Part shown: piece after piece, positions 42,208 to 50,165 of the stretch
How the letters are laid out: every line of letters starts with the position of its first letter
How positions within the stretch are numbered: the first letter of the stretch is position 1
Translations under genes and position numbers: made by a program
Notes under the pieces: generated by a model
Database searches by the model: none
What the model was told of the DNA's origin: nothing
What the model saw: only the letters and a program-made list of their open reading frames with translations
NCBI RefSeq assembly: GCF_000758525.1
Contig: NZ_CP009241.1
Span: 4,836,001-4,900,000 of the forward strand
Length of the DNA: 64,000 nucleotides
DNA from: Paenibacillus sp. FSL H7-0357
GTDB taxonomy: Bacteria; Bacillota; Bacilli; Paenibacillales; Paenibacillaceae
Direction: 5' to 3'

Positions 42208-42996
42208 ATGTTGGAACACCATAGACAGACAATGGAGAATTTCGTGAACAAGCTGAAAGTTGACGCTTCATGTCTGGCGGTCATCACCTCTGGGTCGGTT
42301 GCCCGGGACCGGGCGAAGGAAACTTCCGATGTGGATGTCCATCTGTTGGTAACTGATGAATCCTACGAAGCGCATGCAAGAAACAACAACCTGTCTTATG
42401 TGGACCGGGAGGCCAGCACCTATGAAGGCGGGTACGTGGATGTGAAGGTGATTAATCTCCGCTTTCTGGAGCTGGCCGCTGAGCGCGGTAACGAGGCGAC
42501 ACGGTATGCATTTACCGGTTCGCAAGTACTTTTCTCAAGAATACCTGAACTGGAGCGTCTTGTAGCTCGAATCCCTATTTATCCCGAAGAGAACCGTGAG
42601 CGCAATTTGCAGGACTTCAGCGCGCAGATTCATCTGTATGCTTTTTATTTCTCTAAGGAAGCCGCCAAAAATAACGATGCCTATCTAATGGCGCATACGG
42701 TAAGCAATCTGGTATTTTACAGCGGGCGGATGATCCTGGCCTATAACCGTATGCTCTTCCCCTGCCACAAGGCCTTGCTTGATACGGTCGAGACCGCGCC
42801 GCACAAACCAGAGGATTTCAAACAGCGGGCTACAGAGCTTCTGCTTAATCCGAATGTCAATAAAAGCACACGGTTTGCAGCGATGATGCTCTCTTTCCAC
42901 AACCCCGGGCTTTCCTCTGACCAGGCACTGGGGATCTATGTAAAGAACAATGAGCGCAACTGGATAGACCAGCCGCCTCCCTTGTCAGACCGTTAA
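42208..42996 (+). CDS. nucleotidyltransferase domain protein
   Basis: 262 residues from the ATG at 42208 (GAGG eight bases away). The polymerase beta-type core is complete: SGSVARDRAKETSDVDVHLL carries the GS(x)nDxD metal-binding motif, and YVDVKVINL gives the third acidic residue. The C-terminal ~140 residues are helical (IHLYAFYFSKEAAKNNDAYL). This resembles antibiotic- or tRNA-related nucleotidyltransferases, as in aminoglycoside adenylyltransferases, but no precise assignment is possible. Note that it lies next to the aminoacyl-sugar-type cluster; a self-resistance role is conceivable but unproven. Confidence 0.65.
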   Translation: MLEHHRQTMENFVNKLKVDASCLAVITSGSVARDRAKETSDVDVHLLVTDESYEAHARNNNLSYVDREASTYEGGYVDVKVINLRFLELAAERGNEATRYAFTGSQVLFSRIPELERLVARIPIYPEENRERNLQDFSAQIHLYAFYFSKEAAKNNDAYLMAHTVSNLVFYSGRMILAYNRMLFPCHKALLDTVETAPHKPEDFKQRATELLLNPNVNKSTRFAAMMLSFHNPGLSSDQALGIYVKNNERNWIDQPPPLSDR

Positions 42997-43007
42997 TCCG
43001 CACACAA

Positions 43008-43062
43008 AAAACAGTCTGATCCCTAGACCAGGTTCTGGCCACCGGATGCAGACTGTTTTCTT
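43008..43062. terminator. convergent terminator
   Basis: The stem ACAGTCTG / CAGACTGT is enclosed by A- and T-runs, with a large loop. It separates the nucleotidyltransferase gene from the convergent biosynthetic operon. Confidence 0.6.
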
Positions 43063-43064
43063 AT

Positions 43065-44078
43065 TTACCTATAGCTCCAGGCCTGTTCGGCCATAGCCAT
43101 CATTCGCGATTGAAGAGTTACCCGTTCCAAGGAACGCACCAGTCCAGCCTCACGGGTCCCGTCCATTATTTCAGCGAAAGCTCGAAGCTGGTTCACGTAA
43201 TAATTCATTGGTTCAAAATCTTGAACTGTGCTGCGGTCATCCGGCAGATCATGGCGTATTTTCATAGGATAGAATCCTTTGAGCGGCCGTAAGAAATCGG
43301 GTACCGTCAGCACCGTCTGATCAAAATAAAGGGTATGCGAGGCGCGGTAAGGCAGTTCAAAGGAGATCAGACATTCCGCATCCAGCCCGCTGTCATACTT
43401 AAGCGATGCCTGAAAGGTCCAGTCGCAGCCGTCCGGACCGTCAAATTTCGACTGCCCGGAGATTTGCACATGTTGAAGCCCCACTATGTTCTCCACGAAC
43501 TGTAGCCAGTAACAGCCCAGGTCGGCAAAGGCACCGCCGCCTTTTGACTTGATGCTGCGGTAATTCCCGGAATGTTGGTCCTTGGCAGGAATGGTTATGC
43601 GGGTCTTCAGACTGCGCAACTGGCCATATTGACCGGAATCAATGATGGATTTGAGCGCCTGCTGCCAAGGATGATGGGCCACCATCAGGCCTTCGACTAG
43701 CTTCGGAGCTGCAGGCTGTGCCGAAGCCGTCCTCAATTGTTCCGCCTCTGCGGTAGTCAAGGCAATTGGCTTCTCGACCAGCACATGCTTGCCAGCCGCC
43801 AGTGCCTTGAGGGCCCACTCTGCATGCAGGTCGTTGCTGAGAGCGATATATACCGCATCCAGCTCCTTCATTTCCAGCAACGCCTCAAGACTGCCTGCAA
43901 CTTGGGGGATGTTGTATGCGTGAGCCAGTTCCGCCGCCTTCTCCGTGGTGCGGTTGGCAATAGCGGATACGGTAATACCATCAACATAACGAGCCGGTTC
44001 CAGCAGGGCAGGCCTGACGATATTCGAAGCACCGAGAATGCCGAGCCTGTAAGAGTGTGTCCCGCCTTCAGTCCTCAT
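43065..44078 (-). CDS. Gfo/Idh/MocA family dehydrogenase (biosynthetic cluster)
   Basis: 337 residues. The Rossmann N-terminus starts RLGILGASNIVRPAL, the classical EKP loop is VLVEKPIALT and the C-terminal beta-sheet includes GGGAFADLGCYWLQFV. The family oxidises or reduces sugars and cyclitols with NAD(P). The start is the ATG at 44078, which overlaps the TGA of the radical SAM gene (ATGA), so the two are translationally coupled; an earlier ATG is not required. Last gene of the cluster operon. A scaffold-cyclitol or sugar oxidation step is likely. Confidence 0.8.
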   Translation of the reverse strand: MRTEGGTHSYRLGILGASNIVRPALLEPARYVDGITVSAIANRTTEKAAELAHAYNIPQVAGSLEALLEMKELDAVYIALSNDLHAEWALKALAAGKHVLVEKPIALTTAEAEQLRTASAQPAAPKLVEGLMVAHHPWQQALKSIIDSGQYGQLRSLKTRITIPAKDQHSGNYRSIKSKGGGAFADLGCYWLQFVENIVGLQHVQISGQSKFDGPDGCDWTFQASLKYDSGLDAECLISFELPYRASHTLYFDQTVLTVPDFLRPLKGFYPMKIRHDLPDDRSTVQDFEPMNYYVNQLRAFAEIMDGTREAGLVRSLERVTLQSRMMAMAEQAWSYR

Positions 44079-45268
44079 ACATGTGTCAGTGCCGAATAGG
44101 TATTCAGGTACAGCACATTGCACTTGGAGCAGGCCGGGGACAACCCTTCATCCAGAATCCGCCGCAGCCGGTCATAACGCTCGGAGTTCCAAATATCCGT
44201 TAACGTTTGTTCGTTTACATTGCCGATGGACAACTCAGAAAAGAACTTGCAGGCGCTCACATCGCCATTCGGGGCAATATCGACCCGGGTGCTAAGCGCC
44301 AGACATTTCGAGGTGCTGCGGGACGCCATCGGCTTGCCGGCCACGAAATCCTCAATCTCATCGAAGTCCAGTCCCGGCTGGTAACGGATGCGGGTATTTT
44401 TCCAGGTGTGGGCATTGATCCGTTTCAGGTCTTCCGTCAGCCTGACCACATTGTCAGGTTTGATATGATACTTGAAGGCATGCCAGCTGCTGCGGTGGTC
44501 CGGGCTCAGCTCGGCAAGCCATTGGAAGCGCTCGTCATAGAACCGGTCCATTTCCAGACTGGTCTCACTGGATATATACCAGGGGAAGCAGAGCAGCACC
44601 AGATCGACACCCTTTTGCTCAAAGTATTCCACCATTTCGTATAGCTTGCCGATCATATTGTCATTGATCACATTATGCACCGATATTCTGCCTCTGAACT
44701 TCCCTTGCTCCCGCAAGGCAAGCAGCCGGTCCACAGCCTCGACCACTTTTTGAAAAGAGCCTTTCCCCCGCAACAGATCATGTTCTTCCTCGAAGCCCTC
44801 AATCGGGATCAGCAGTTCCAGATTGTCCGAGATCGCACACAGCTCCTCTTCATATTTAGAGAGAAGAAGGGCATTGGTGCAAATCGTCGTATCTCTGGGA
44901 TGCGCCTTGAGCAGCTCCAGAATTTGCTGTGTATCGCGGTGAAACAACGGCTCTCCGCCCCACAAGTACAGCCTGGACTGTGCTTCATCGGTCTCCTCCA
45001 GCAGTTCGCTGATCATGTCCAGCCTCATGTCGAGATTCTGTTCGGCCTTGTCCATATCATGGTGATAGCCGGATTCATTCCACTGATAGCAATGCTTGCA
45101 ACGAAGATTACAACGGTTGGTCAGCTTGAGCGACATAATTTCCGGCATCACCGTCTTGAAGCCGGGATCAAGCTTCCGCTCTCTATGAGGAACGACTACA
45201 TTTTTGATGGTGCGTTTCAGCGCTTCAAAGGACTTGGCGTCCAGCGCTACTTTGCTGCTTGGTTGCAT
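44075..45268 (-). CDS. radical SAM/SPASM enzyme (biosynthetic cluster)
   Basis: 397 residues. The radical SAM motif CNLRCKHC binds the catalytic iron-sulfur cluster, followed by YLWGGEPL (GGE motif). The C-terminal SPASM part has cysteines in KCLALSTRVDIAPNGDVSAC and PACSKCNVLY for one or more auxiliary clusters. In known enzymes such an architecture carries out peptide modification or alcohol oxidation (BtrN uses a smaller version on an aminocyclitol). No peptide precursor is seen nearby, so a small-molecule substrate is more likely here. TAATG overlap with the glycosyltransferase gene. Confidence 0.85.
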   Translation of the reverse strand: MQPSSKVALDAKSFEALKRTIKNVVVPHRERKLDPGFKTVMPEIMSLKLTNRCNLRCKHCYQWNESGYHHDMDKAEQNLDMRLDMISELLEETDEAQSRLYLWGGEPLFHRDTQQILELLKAHPRDTTICTNALLLSKYEEELCAISDNLELLIPIEGFEEEHDLLRGKGSFQKVVEAVDRLLALREQGKFRGRISVHNVINDNMIGKLYEMVEYFEQKGVDLVLLCFPWYISSETSLEMDRFYDERFQWLAELSPDHRSSWHAFKYHIKPDNVVRLTEDLKRINAHTWKNTRIRYQPGLDFDEIEDFVAGKPMASRSTSKCLALSTRVDIAPNGDVSACKFFSELSIGNVNEQTLTDIWNSERYDRLRRILDEGLSPACSKCNVLYLNTYSALTHV

Positions 45269-46386
45269 TAGTTTCTCCCTTCTGCTGCATACAGACGTTC
45301 TGCATAGCTTTTGGCATAATCAGGATACCATTCTCTGGACGTTAGGATGTTCTCCGATAACCTCCGCAGCAGTTCACGGTCAAAGCCAGCCTGCTTCCAC
45401 TCCTCATAACGGATACCGAAGCCAAGCCCGACCCAGAGATCACTGTTGATTTGCTCGTGGGGACCGAACGGGTCCAGCAGCACGAGCGGAGTCCCGGAAG
45501 ACAGTGAATCGACCAAGGCACCACCACCAGGTTTACTGATGACTGCAGAGGCCTGGCGGATAACACCATACATGCCTTCTGGATAATTCTGACAAGTCGG
45601 GAACCGGTTCTCCCCGCTGCCGCTCACCTTGGCAAAAGGAGGGAAGCTGTAGTGTCCGCTGCTGTCACGGAGCCATGTCCTCCACTGCGGGTCATTCATA
45701 TAGTAATGTCTTCCGTGGATTTCTTCGCCGATCTCCTCATTGCTGTAAGCAGCTATATCAAGCAGGTAGCCCGCTGCCTCCAGCTCAGCAAATTTCTCGC
45801 GGAATGTTCCGATTCCCCAACCTCCGCCATGCACAACCAATCGGCCATTCCTTGCTGTCATGGGCAGCGGCTCGATACCCGTGTCAATTCTGCACAGCAC
45901 CTTCCGATTCACAAGGTCATACATGTTCACTTCATGGTAGCCCTGCGCATACCCGGGGTTCAGTCTGCGGAGGTTCTTCCAGGAAGGAGAGAGGTCCGCA
46001 TCGATATAGAGCAAATCGGCCAAGACTTCATAAGCCGCCGTTTCCCGGTACATATCCAGTACATGAACCCAGTGTCCGGAGAGTGTAATGAAATGCTGCC
46101 TTCCTTCCCCGCGCCAACGTTCAAATAGAGCTTTAACCACAGTGGGGTCAAGGCTGTTGCGGATATCCCCCGGTATTTTTTGCGAAGTCAGCGCCACGGC
46201 AAAATTCTCCCTGTAAGCTTTGCGGCTGTTATCTGTCGTCTTCTTCTTATCTTCAAACATTAAGGTTTCGAAGACCTCCACCTCCGCCTTGATTCCCAAA
46301 ACCTTCAGCGCCCGTTCAATCAGCAGGCCAGGGACATAAAAGCCCAGCCCAAAGCCAGAACATAGTATTGTCACTGTATCCTTCAT
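45268..46386 (-). CDS. GT-B glycosyltransferase (biosynthetic cluster)
   Basis: 372 residues from the ATG at 46386 (GGGAAG leader). Two Rossmann halves are visible: the N-terminus ILCSGFGLGFYVPGLLIERA and the donor site SKPGGGALVDSLSSGTPLVL with GPHEQINSDLW, which is the pattern of MurG and macrolide-type GT-B enzymes. It would use a nucleotide sugar donor. Upstream open reading to 46500 overlaps the ligase gene and is rejected. Co-transcribed with the ACP and ligase; together they suggest sugar attachment to an ACP-derived or scaffold product. Confidence 0.7.
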   Translation of the reverse strand: MKDTVTILCSGFGLGFYVPGLLIERALKVLGIKAEVEVFETLMFEDKKKTTDNSRKAYRENFAVALTSQKIPGDIRNSLDPTVVKALFERWRGEGRQHFITLSGHWVHVLDMYRETAAYEVLADLLYIDADLSPSWKNLRRLNPGYAQGYHEVNMYDLVNRKVLCRIDTGIEPLPMTARNGRLVVHGGGWGIGTFREKFAELEAAGYLLDIAAYSNEEIGEEIHGRHYYMNDPQWRTWLRDSSGHYSFPPFAKVSGSGENRFPTCQNYPEGMYGVIRQASAVISKPGGGALVDSLSSGTPLVLLDPFGPHEQINSDLWVGLGFGIRYEEWKQAGFDRELLRRLSENILTSREWYPDYAKSYAERLYAAEGRN

Positions 46387-46399
46387 TGGCTGCTTCCCT

Positions 46400-47734
46400 T
46401 CATTTCCGCAAAATAGTATATCCGCTGCTTTGCAGCGCCTCGTCCAGCTTGACCGACAGCTCCTTCTTATGCGCAGTATCGCGGTAAGCAAGTGCCGCAT
46501 ACAGCTTGCCTTTGGTGCCTGCGGAGTGCTCCTTGCCCGGCGGATGAAGCGTTTTTGAAGTTAAAGGAATCACGCCTTCCCCGTTTTCCGCGAAGAACAG
46601 AATATTCGCTTGCTCCAAATGCTGCAGCAGCACTTCATAAGAGGCTTGCCCCATAGAAACCAGCGGGACCTGAATCAGAACTGTATGGATGTCTTCCCGG
46701 TTCAGATACCGGTCTACGCTGTGCTTGATCAGACTCATCGATTTCCGTGCGTTAATCTCGACCAGAGGCGCGATTGAGCCGTCGCGCAGCAGCATCGAAT
46801 CCACACAGACATCGCCATAATAGCCATCCTTGTAGAGATTTCTCCCTATACTGTGCATGATTTCACAATAATTCTCCTGCTCCAGCCTATCCAGCAGCGC
46901 TTTGCCGGGAGACTGTGATTCTCCGAAGGCAAACCCGTTGTTCACCAGTTGCTGCACAGACACAATGGAGATTGCACCTGCTTGATCAATGTGAAATTGA
47001 CAGGAGAAATCCATTTCGCGGTCAAGCAGCCGCTCCAGTACAAAACGGATTCGCTTCTCCTTATTCCTGCCGGATTCCAGATACCCGGCAATTCTGCGCA
47101 GGGTCCGCTCGGAATCTACCAGCTGGTTTCCTTTGCCGGAAACACCATACTCATCCTTGATCAGGAATGGGCCCTTCTTCAGCATTTGCAGCCCGGTATT
47201 CAGCAATTCCTGGACGCTGTCAACTGCTAATCCTACGTTCGGCAACGACAATCGGTCCCGCATCGCAATCGAGTAGGATTTGGTGTTCACGCTGCGAACC
47301 GTCTGCTCGTCCGGCAGTTCGGGCTGAAGGCGGTAGCGCCTTAGGGCATTCTGTGTTCCGGGAAGCACGGCAAAAGGGGAAAGCGACGCTCCCCCGGGTA
47401 TCATCCTGGCTAATGGGCCTTCCGGGTCCAGTCTGTCCAGCAGCTCAAATATATTCAGACTCTCCTGCGCAGCACCTTCCTCTTGCAATGTCATCGGATA
47501 CACATTGGTAGTGAATGCGTAGCCGAGGGAATGCAAATAATCGACCTGCGCTTTGTTCATGCCGTAACGGGTCAGCAGAACATCGCCGCTGCCGCAGAAT
47601 ACAAACAGCATTTCATCCATAGCCTGCACAATGGACATCCCGCTCAGGTCGGGAATGGAAGGCAGCGCGGCGAGGTCTTTCTCCCGCCAGTACCGTTCCG
47701 ACTCAAAGCTGCCGCAATGCACCGTAGTCTTCAT
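46400..47734 (-). CDS. pre-ATP-grasp ligase, BtrJ/PGM1-like (biosynthetic cluster)
   Basis: 444 residues. The C-terminal two-thirds is ATP-grasp: FLIKDEYGVSGKGNQLVDSE binds ATP, and CVDSMLLRDGSIAPLVEINA carries the Mg-binding Glu/Asn. The N-terminal ~150 residues match a pre-ATP-grasp type domain as in PGM1-like ligases. In butirosin biosynthesis, BtrJ of this general class loads an amino acid on the ACP BtrI. The gene begins at an ATGA overlap with the ACP gene, so a ligase that charges this ACP is the favoured role (inference). Confidence 0.65.
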   Translation of the reverse strand: MKTTVHCGSFESERYWREKDLAALPSIPDLSGMSIVQAMDEMLFVFCGSGDVLLTRYGMNKAQVDYLHSLGYAFTTNVYPMTLQEEGAAQESLNIFELLDRLDPEGPLARMIPGGASLSPFAVLPGTQNALRRYRLQPELPDEQTVRSVNTKSYSIAMRDRLSLPNVGLAVDSVQELLNTGLQMLKKGPFLIKDEYGVSGKGNQLVDSERTLRRIAGYLESGRNKEKRIRFVLERLLDREMDFSCQFHIDQAGAISIVSVQQLVNNGFAFGESQSPGKALLDRLEQENYCEIMHSIGRNLYKDGYYGDVCVDSMLLRDGSIAPLVEINARKSMSLIKHSVDRYLNREDIHTVLIQVPLVSMGQASYEVLLQHLEQANILFFAENGEGVIPLTSKTLHPPGKEHSAGTKGKLYAALAYRDTAHKKELSVKLDEALQSSGYTILRK

Positions 47735-47973
47735 TGTCCGGTAAGTCCGGCAACATAACCCGTGAAACGGTCTACCGATTTCAAATGCTCCAGATCAAAG
47801 GTATCGAAATCAACTTCGATATTAAACTCGTCTTCGATCCTAAGAATAAAATTAATAATCTGGAGAGAATCCAGAGCAGCGTCAATCGTCAAATCGGAGC
47901 TGCCGTCAAGCGTTTGCAACAACGCTGGATCCTCCTTGATTTCCGCTATGATTTCAATAACTTTTTGCTGCAT
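47731..47973 (-). CDS. acyl carrier protein (biosynthetic cluster)
   Basis: 80 residues. The phosphopantetheine site is AALDSLQIINFILRIEDEF (Ser in DSL), with acidic helix II typical of ACPs. A separate small ACP in a cluster without polyketide or NRPS modules points to BtrI-type use, where the ACP carries an amino acid chain. AAGGAG supports the ATG at 47973. First gene of the operon, divergent from the AraC regulator; the 168-base gap contains its promoter. Confidence 0.85.
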   Translation of the reverse strand: MQQKVIEIIAEIKEDPALLQTLDGSSDLTIDAALDSLQIINFILRIEDEFNIEVDFDTFDLEHLKSVDRFTGYVAGLTGQ

Positions 47974-48141
47974 GTGTATACTCCTTTCTCTGTGCTTACT
48001 TGGATGGAATGAAAAGAATATACCAAATTTAAAACTGTTAATATATGGTTGAATGCGCCAAAATATTCAGTTATACTAGATGGATTCCAGACTACTAATC
48101 TTATTTATTCTTCTACTTCTAGCTGAAACGGAGGTTCGTCT

Positions 48142-49074
48142 ATGGAGGTTTTTCCGGTAGTTGCTGGGGAATATCTATTTGACACAAATTCACCGGTTCA
48201 AGTGTTGCTGACCGAAGAATCGCTCACATCTGTTCTCCACCAGCATGATTTCATGGAGATCGCATATGTGCTTGAGGGAGAGGGCATTCAGCTTATCGCC
48301 GGGGACAAGATACAGGTTGCAAAAGGTGATCTGTTTGTCATCCCGCCTGAGGTATCCCATGTGTTCCAGCCCCGGGATCTGAGTGGAACACAGCCGCTGC
48401 GGATCTTGAACTGTATGCTCAGTCCTGAGGTGTTCAAGCTTCCTGCCGCTTTGCCGGCGCTCTTCACGGGGCTGTTCGATGAAGAACAGCAACGCCGGTT
48501 GCGGTTGCTGAAAGAACAGAAATCCTGGTTCGGATGCCACGGGCAGGGAATGGAACTGGAGGTCTTGTTCCGCCGCATGCAGGAGTTACATAACAACAGC
48601 CCGTCGGCAGATCCACTGAGGCTGTATCCATTATTATTCGAACTTCTAAGGATTGTCGAGCCTTGTGCGGGTGTTCCTTTCTCAGACCGTTTACAGCAGG
48701 CAGATGATCCGCTGCATGATGTAATTTTATATATGGTCAGTAATTTCAAGCAGAGAATTTCATTGAAGGAGATCAGCCGCTATATTTCCATGAGCTCGCG
48801 CCAGTTTCAAAGACTGTTCAAGCTGAAGACCGGCAAATCCTATATCCAGGTGTTTCAGGAAATTCGTATGAAATACAGCTGTGCACTGCTGATGTTCACA
48901 GACTTCGGCATTCAGAAAATTGCGCTTGAGGTCGGGATCGGAGATATGAAATACTTCTACCGTTTGTTCCGCGAATACAGCGGGATGACACCGGGTAATT
49001 ACCGTAATTGGGGGCACAGCCATTTCTCAATTGCCAAGGAGGTGATAAGTTTTGCTGAACATCCTGCCCGTTAA
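48142..49074 (+). CDS. AraC family regulator with cupin domain (biosynthetic cluster)
   Basis: 310 residues. The N-terminal cupin has LHQHDFMEIAYVLEGEGIQL and KGDLFVIPPEVSHVF. Two helix-turn-helix motifs follow at the C-terminus: LKEISRYISMSSRQFQRLFK and GIQKIALEVGIGDMKYFYRL with the usual GMTPGNYR end. GGAGG precedes the ATG. It is divergent from the ACP operon and overlaps the acyltransferase gene, so it is the obvious pathway-specific regulator; the sugar- or product-binding cupin suggests a small-molecule inducer. Confidence 0.85.
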   Translation: MEVFPVVAGEYLFDTNSPVQVLLTEESLTSVLHQHDFMEIAYVLEGEGIQLIAGDKIQVAKGDLFVIPPEVSHVFQPRDLSGTQPLRILNCMLSPEVFKLPAALPALFTGLFDEEQQRRLRLLKEQKSWFGCHGQGMELEVLFRRMQELHNNSPSADPLRLYPLLFELLRIVEPCAGVPFSDRLQQADDPLHDVILYMVSNFKQRISLKEISRYISMSSRQFQRLFKLKTGKSYIQVFQEIRMKYSCALLMFTDFGIQKIALEVGIGDMKYFYRLFREYSGMTPGNYRNWGHSHFSIAKEVISFAEHPAR

Positions 49075-50038
49075 AAGCACCCCCTACCCTACGCTTCGCA
49101 GCTGTATCGATGACTGTATCCAATCAGTGGCTGAATGGCAGGGTAAAGACAGCAAGTACATGTACGGCAATGCCTGGCAGTTCTCCTTCAAGCAACAACA
49201 GTCTTCAGGACAGTCCGTCATCGACCGGGTATCTACTCCGCGAATCAGCAAGGAGTATCTGGCGGCTTATCATGGGATAAATTTCACATATGTCAACCGT
49301 GAAGAGCCGGCGATGGACAAGTCTTTTCTGCTTGAAATGCTGGAGAAGCGGCTCGCTGGCGGCATGCCTGTTCTGGTAGGATTCGATTCCTATAGCTGCC
49401 CCTGGTGTCTGGCCTACCGTAGGCTGCATACTTCACATGCCTGTCTGGCTGTAGGCGTCGATCGTTCAAGCCGGAAGATTTATTTAACGGATGGCTACTA
49501 CGGCCGCCCCCTGGAAACGGTGGATTTGGATGAATGGGAGTCCGCCTGCCATTTCTTCGCAGAGTTCAGCCTGTGCGAAGCATCGCGCCCCCTTGGGCAA
49601 TGGCGCCTCGCCCTTGAGCATACGCTGCTGAATCAAGAGCATGAAGTCCAGCCGCTCCAGGTTGCGGAGCATCTAAGGGCCTATGCTGATGCCTACCTCG
49701 AGACAGGAATAATCGCCGAGAATCCCGAGGAATATAGTGCCTATTTCTTGCTGGCTGCCAACACCCTTCCGATCACACGGATAAGGTACAGCCTTTTCCT
49801 GAGTGCCATTTCCGCTGATCAAGAAGTGCCTGAGCTTACCCGGATTGCCGAGGGCTACCGGATTGCCGGGGAGATGTGGAATATGGTGAATCAATTTATG
49901 ATAAAGGTGATGTGTTCGGGTAACAAACCGGCACAACGCGGCAAAATTCATAAGAAAATGCTTGAAATCATTCACTCGGAAGAAGAGCTGCTGCTTGAGC
50001 TGGTGCAATTAGTGAACCAACCCGCATTCAAGAGTTAG
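49052..50038 (+). CDS. BtrH-like acyltransferase / NTN-type protein (biosynthetic cluster)
   Basis: 328 residues. The N-terminal ~170 residues resemble the BtrH_N family: LRSCIDDCIQSVAEWQ (Cys in the first helix), VLVGFDSYSCPWCLAY and HTSHACLAVGVDRSSRKIYL (His strand), then YLTDGY. In butirosin biosynthesis BtrH transfers an acyl group from the ACP to the amine of the scaffold. The C-terminal helical region is variable. TTG start with a perfect AGGAGG at eight bases, overlapping the AraC gene by 23 bases. Its pairing with the ACP and ligase is the best clue to the pathway. Confidence 0.65.
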   Translation: MLNILPVKSTPYPTLRSCIDDCIQSVAEWQGKDSKYMYGNAWQFSFKQQQSSGQSVIDRVSTPRISKEYLAAYHGINFTYVNREEPAMDKSFLLEMLEKRLAGGMPVLVGFDSYSCPWCLAYRRLHTSHACLAVGVDRSSRKIYLTDGYYGRPLETVDLDEWESACHFFAEFSLCEASRPLGQWRLALEHTLLNQEHEVQPLQVAEHLRAYADAYLETGIIAENPEEYSAYFLLAANTLPITRIRYSLFLSAISADQEVPELTRIAEGYRIAGEMWNMVNQFMIKVMCSGNKPAQRGKIHKKMLEIIHSEEELLLELVQLVNQPAFKS

Positions 50039-50063
50039 ATTTCCCATAGACACCACTACAAAT

Positions 50064-50096
50064 AGACCGCTCCTTATTAGGAACGGTCTTCTCTTA
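50064..50096 (+). terminator. terminator after BtrH-like gene
   Basis: The stem AGACCG-C-TCCT / AGGA-A-CGGTCT with a TATT loop is followed by a T-rich stretch. Confidence 0.75.
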
Positions 50097-50165
50097 TTAC
50101 GCTTAGATCAAATAGATTTTAAGAAATCGTTAACGGCTTGAGTTTTTTAATCTCCGTTCAAACAA

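Noticed and set aside
44207..46128. Open frames opposite the radical SAM and glycosyltransferase genes (44207-44644, 44675-45271, 45652-46128)
   Set aside because: They lie antisense to proteins with clear catalytic motifs and have no leaders or domains of their own.
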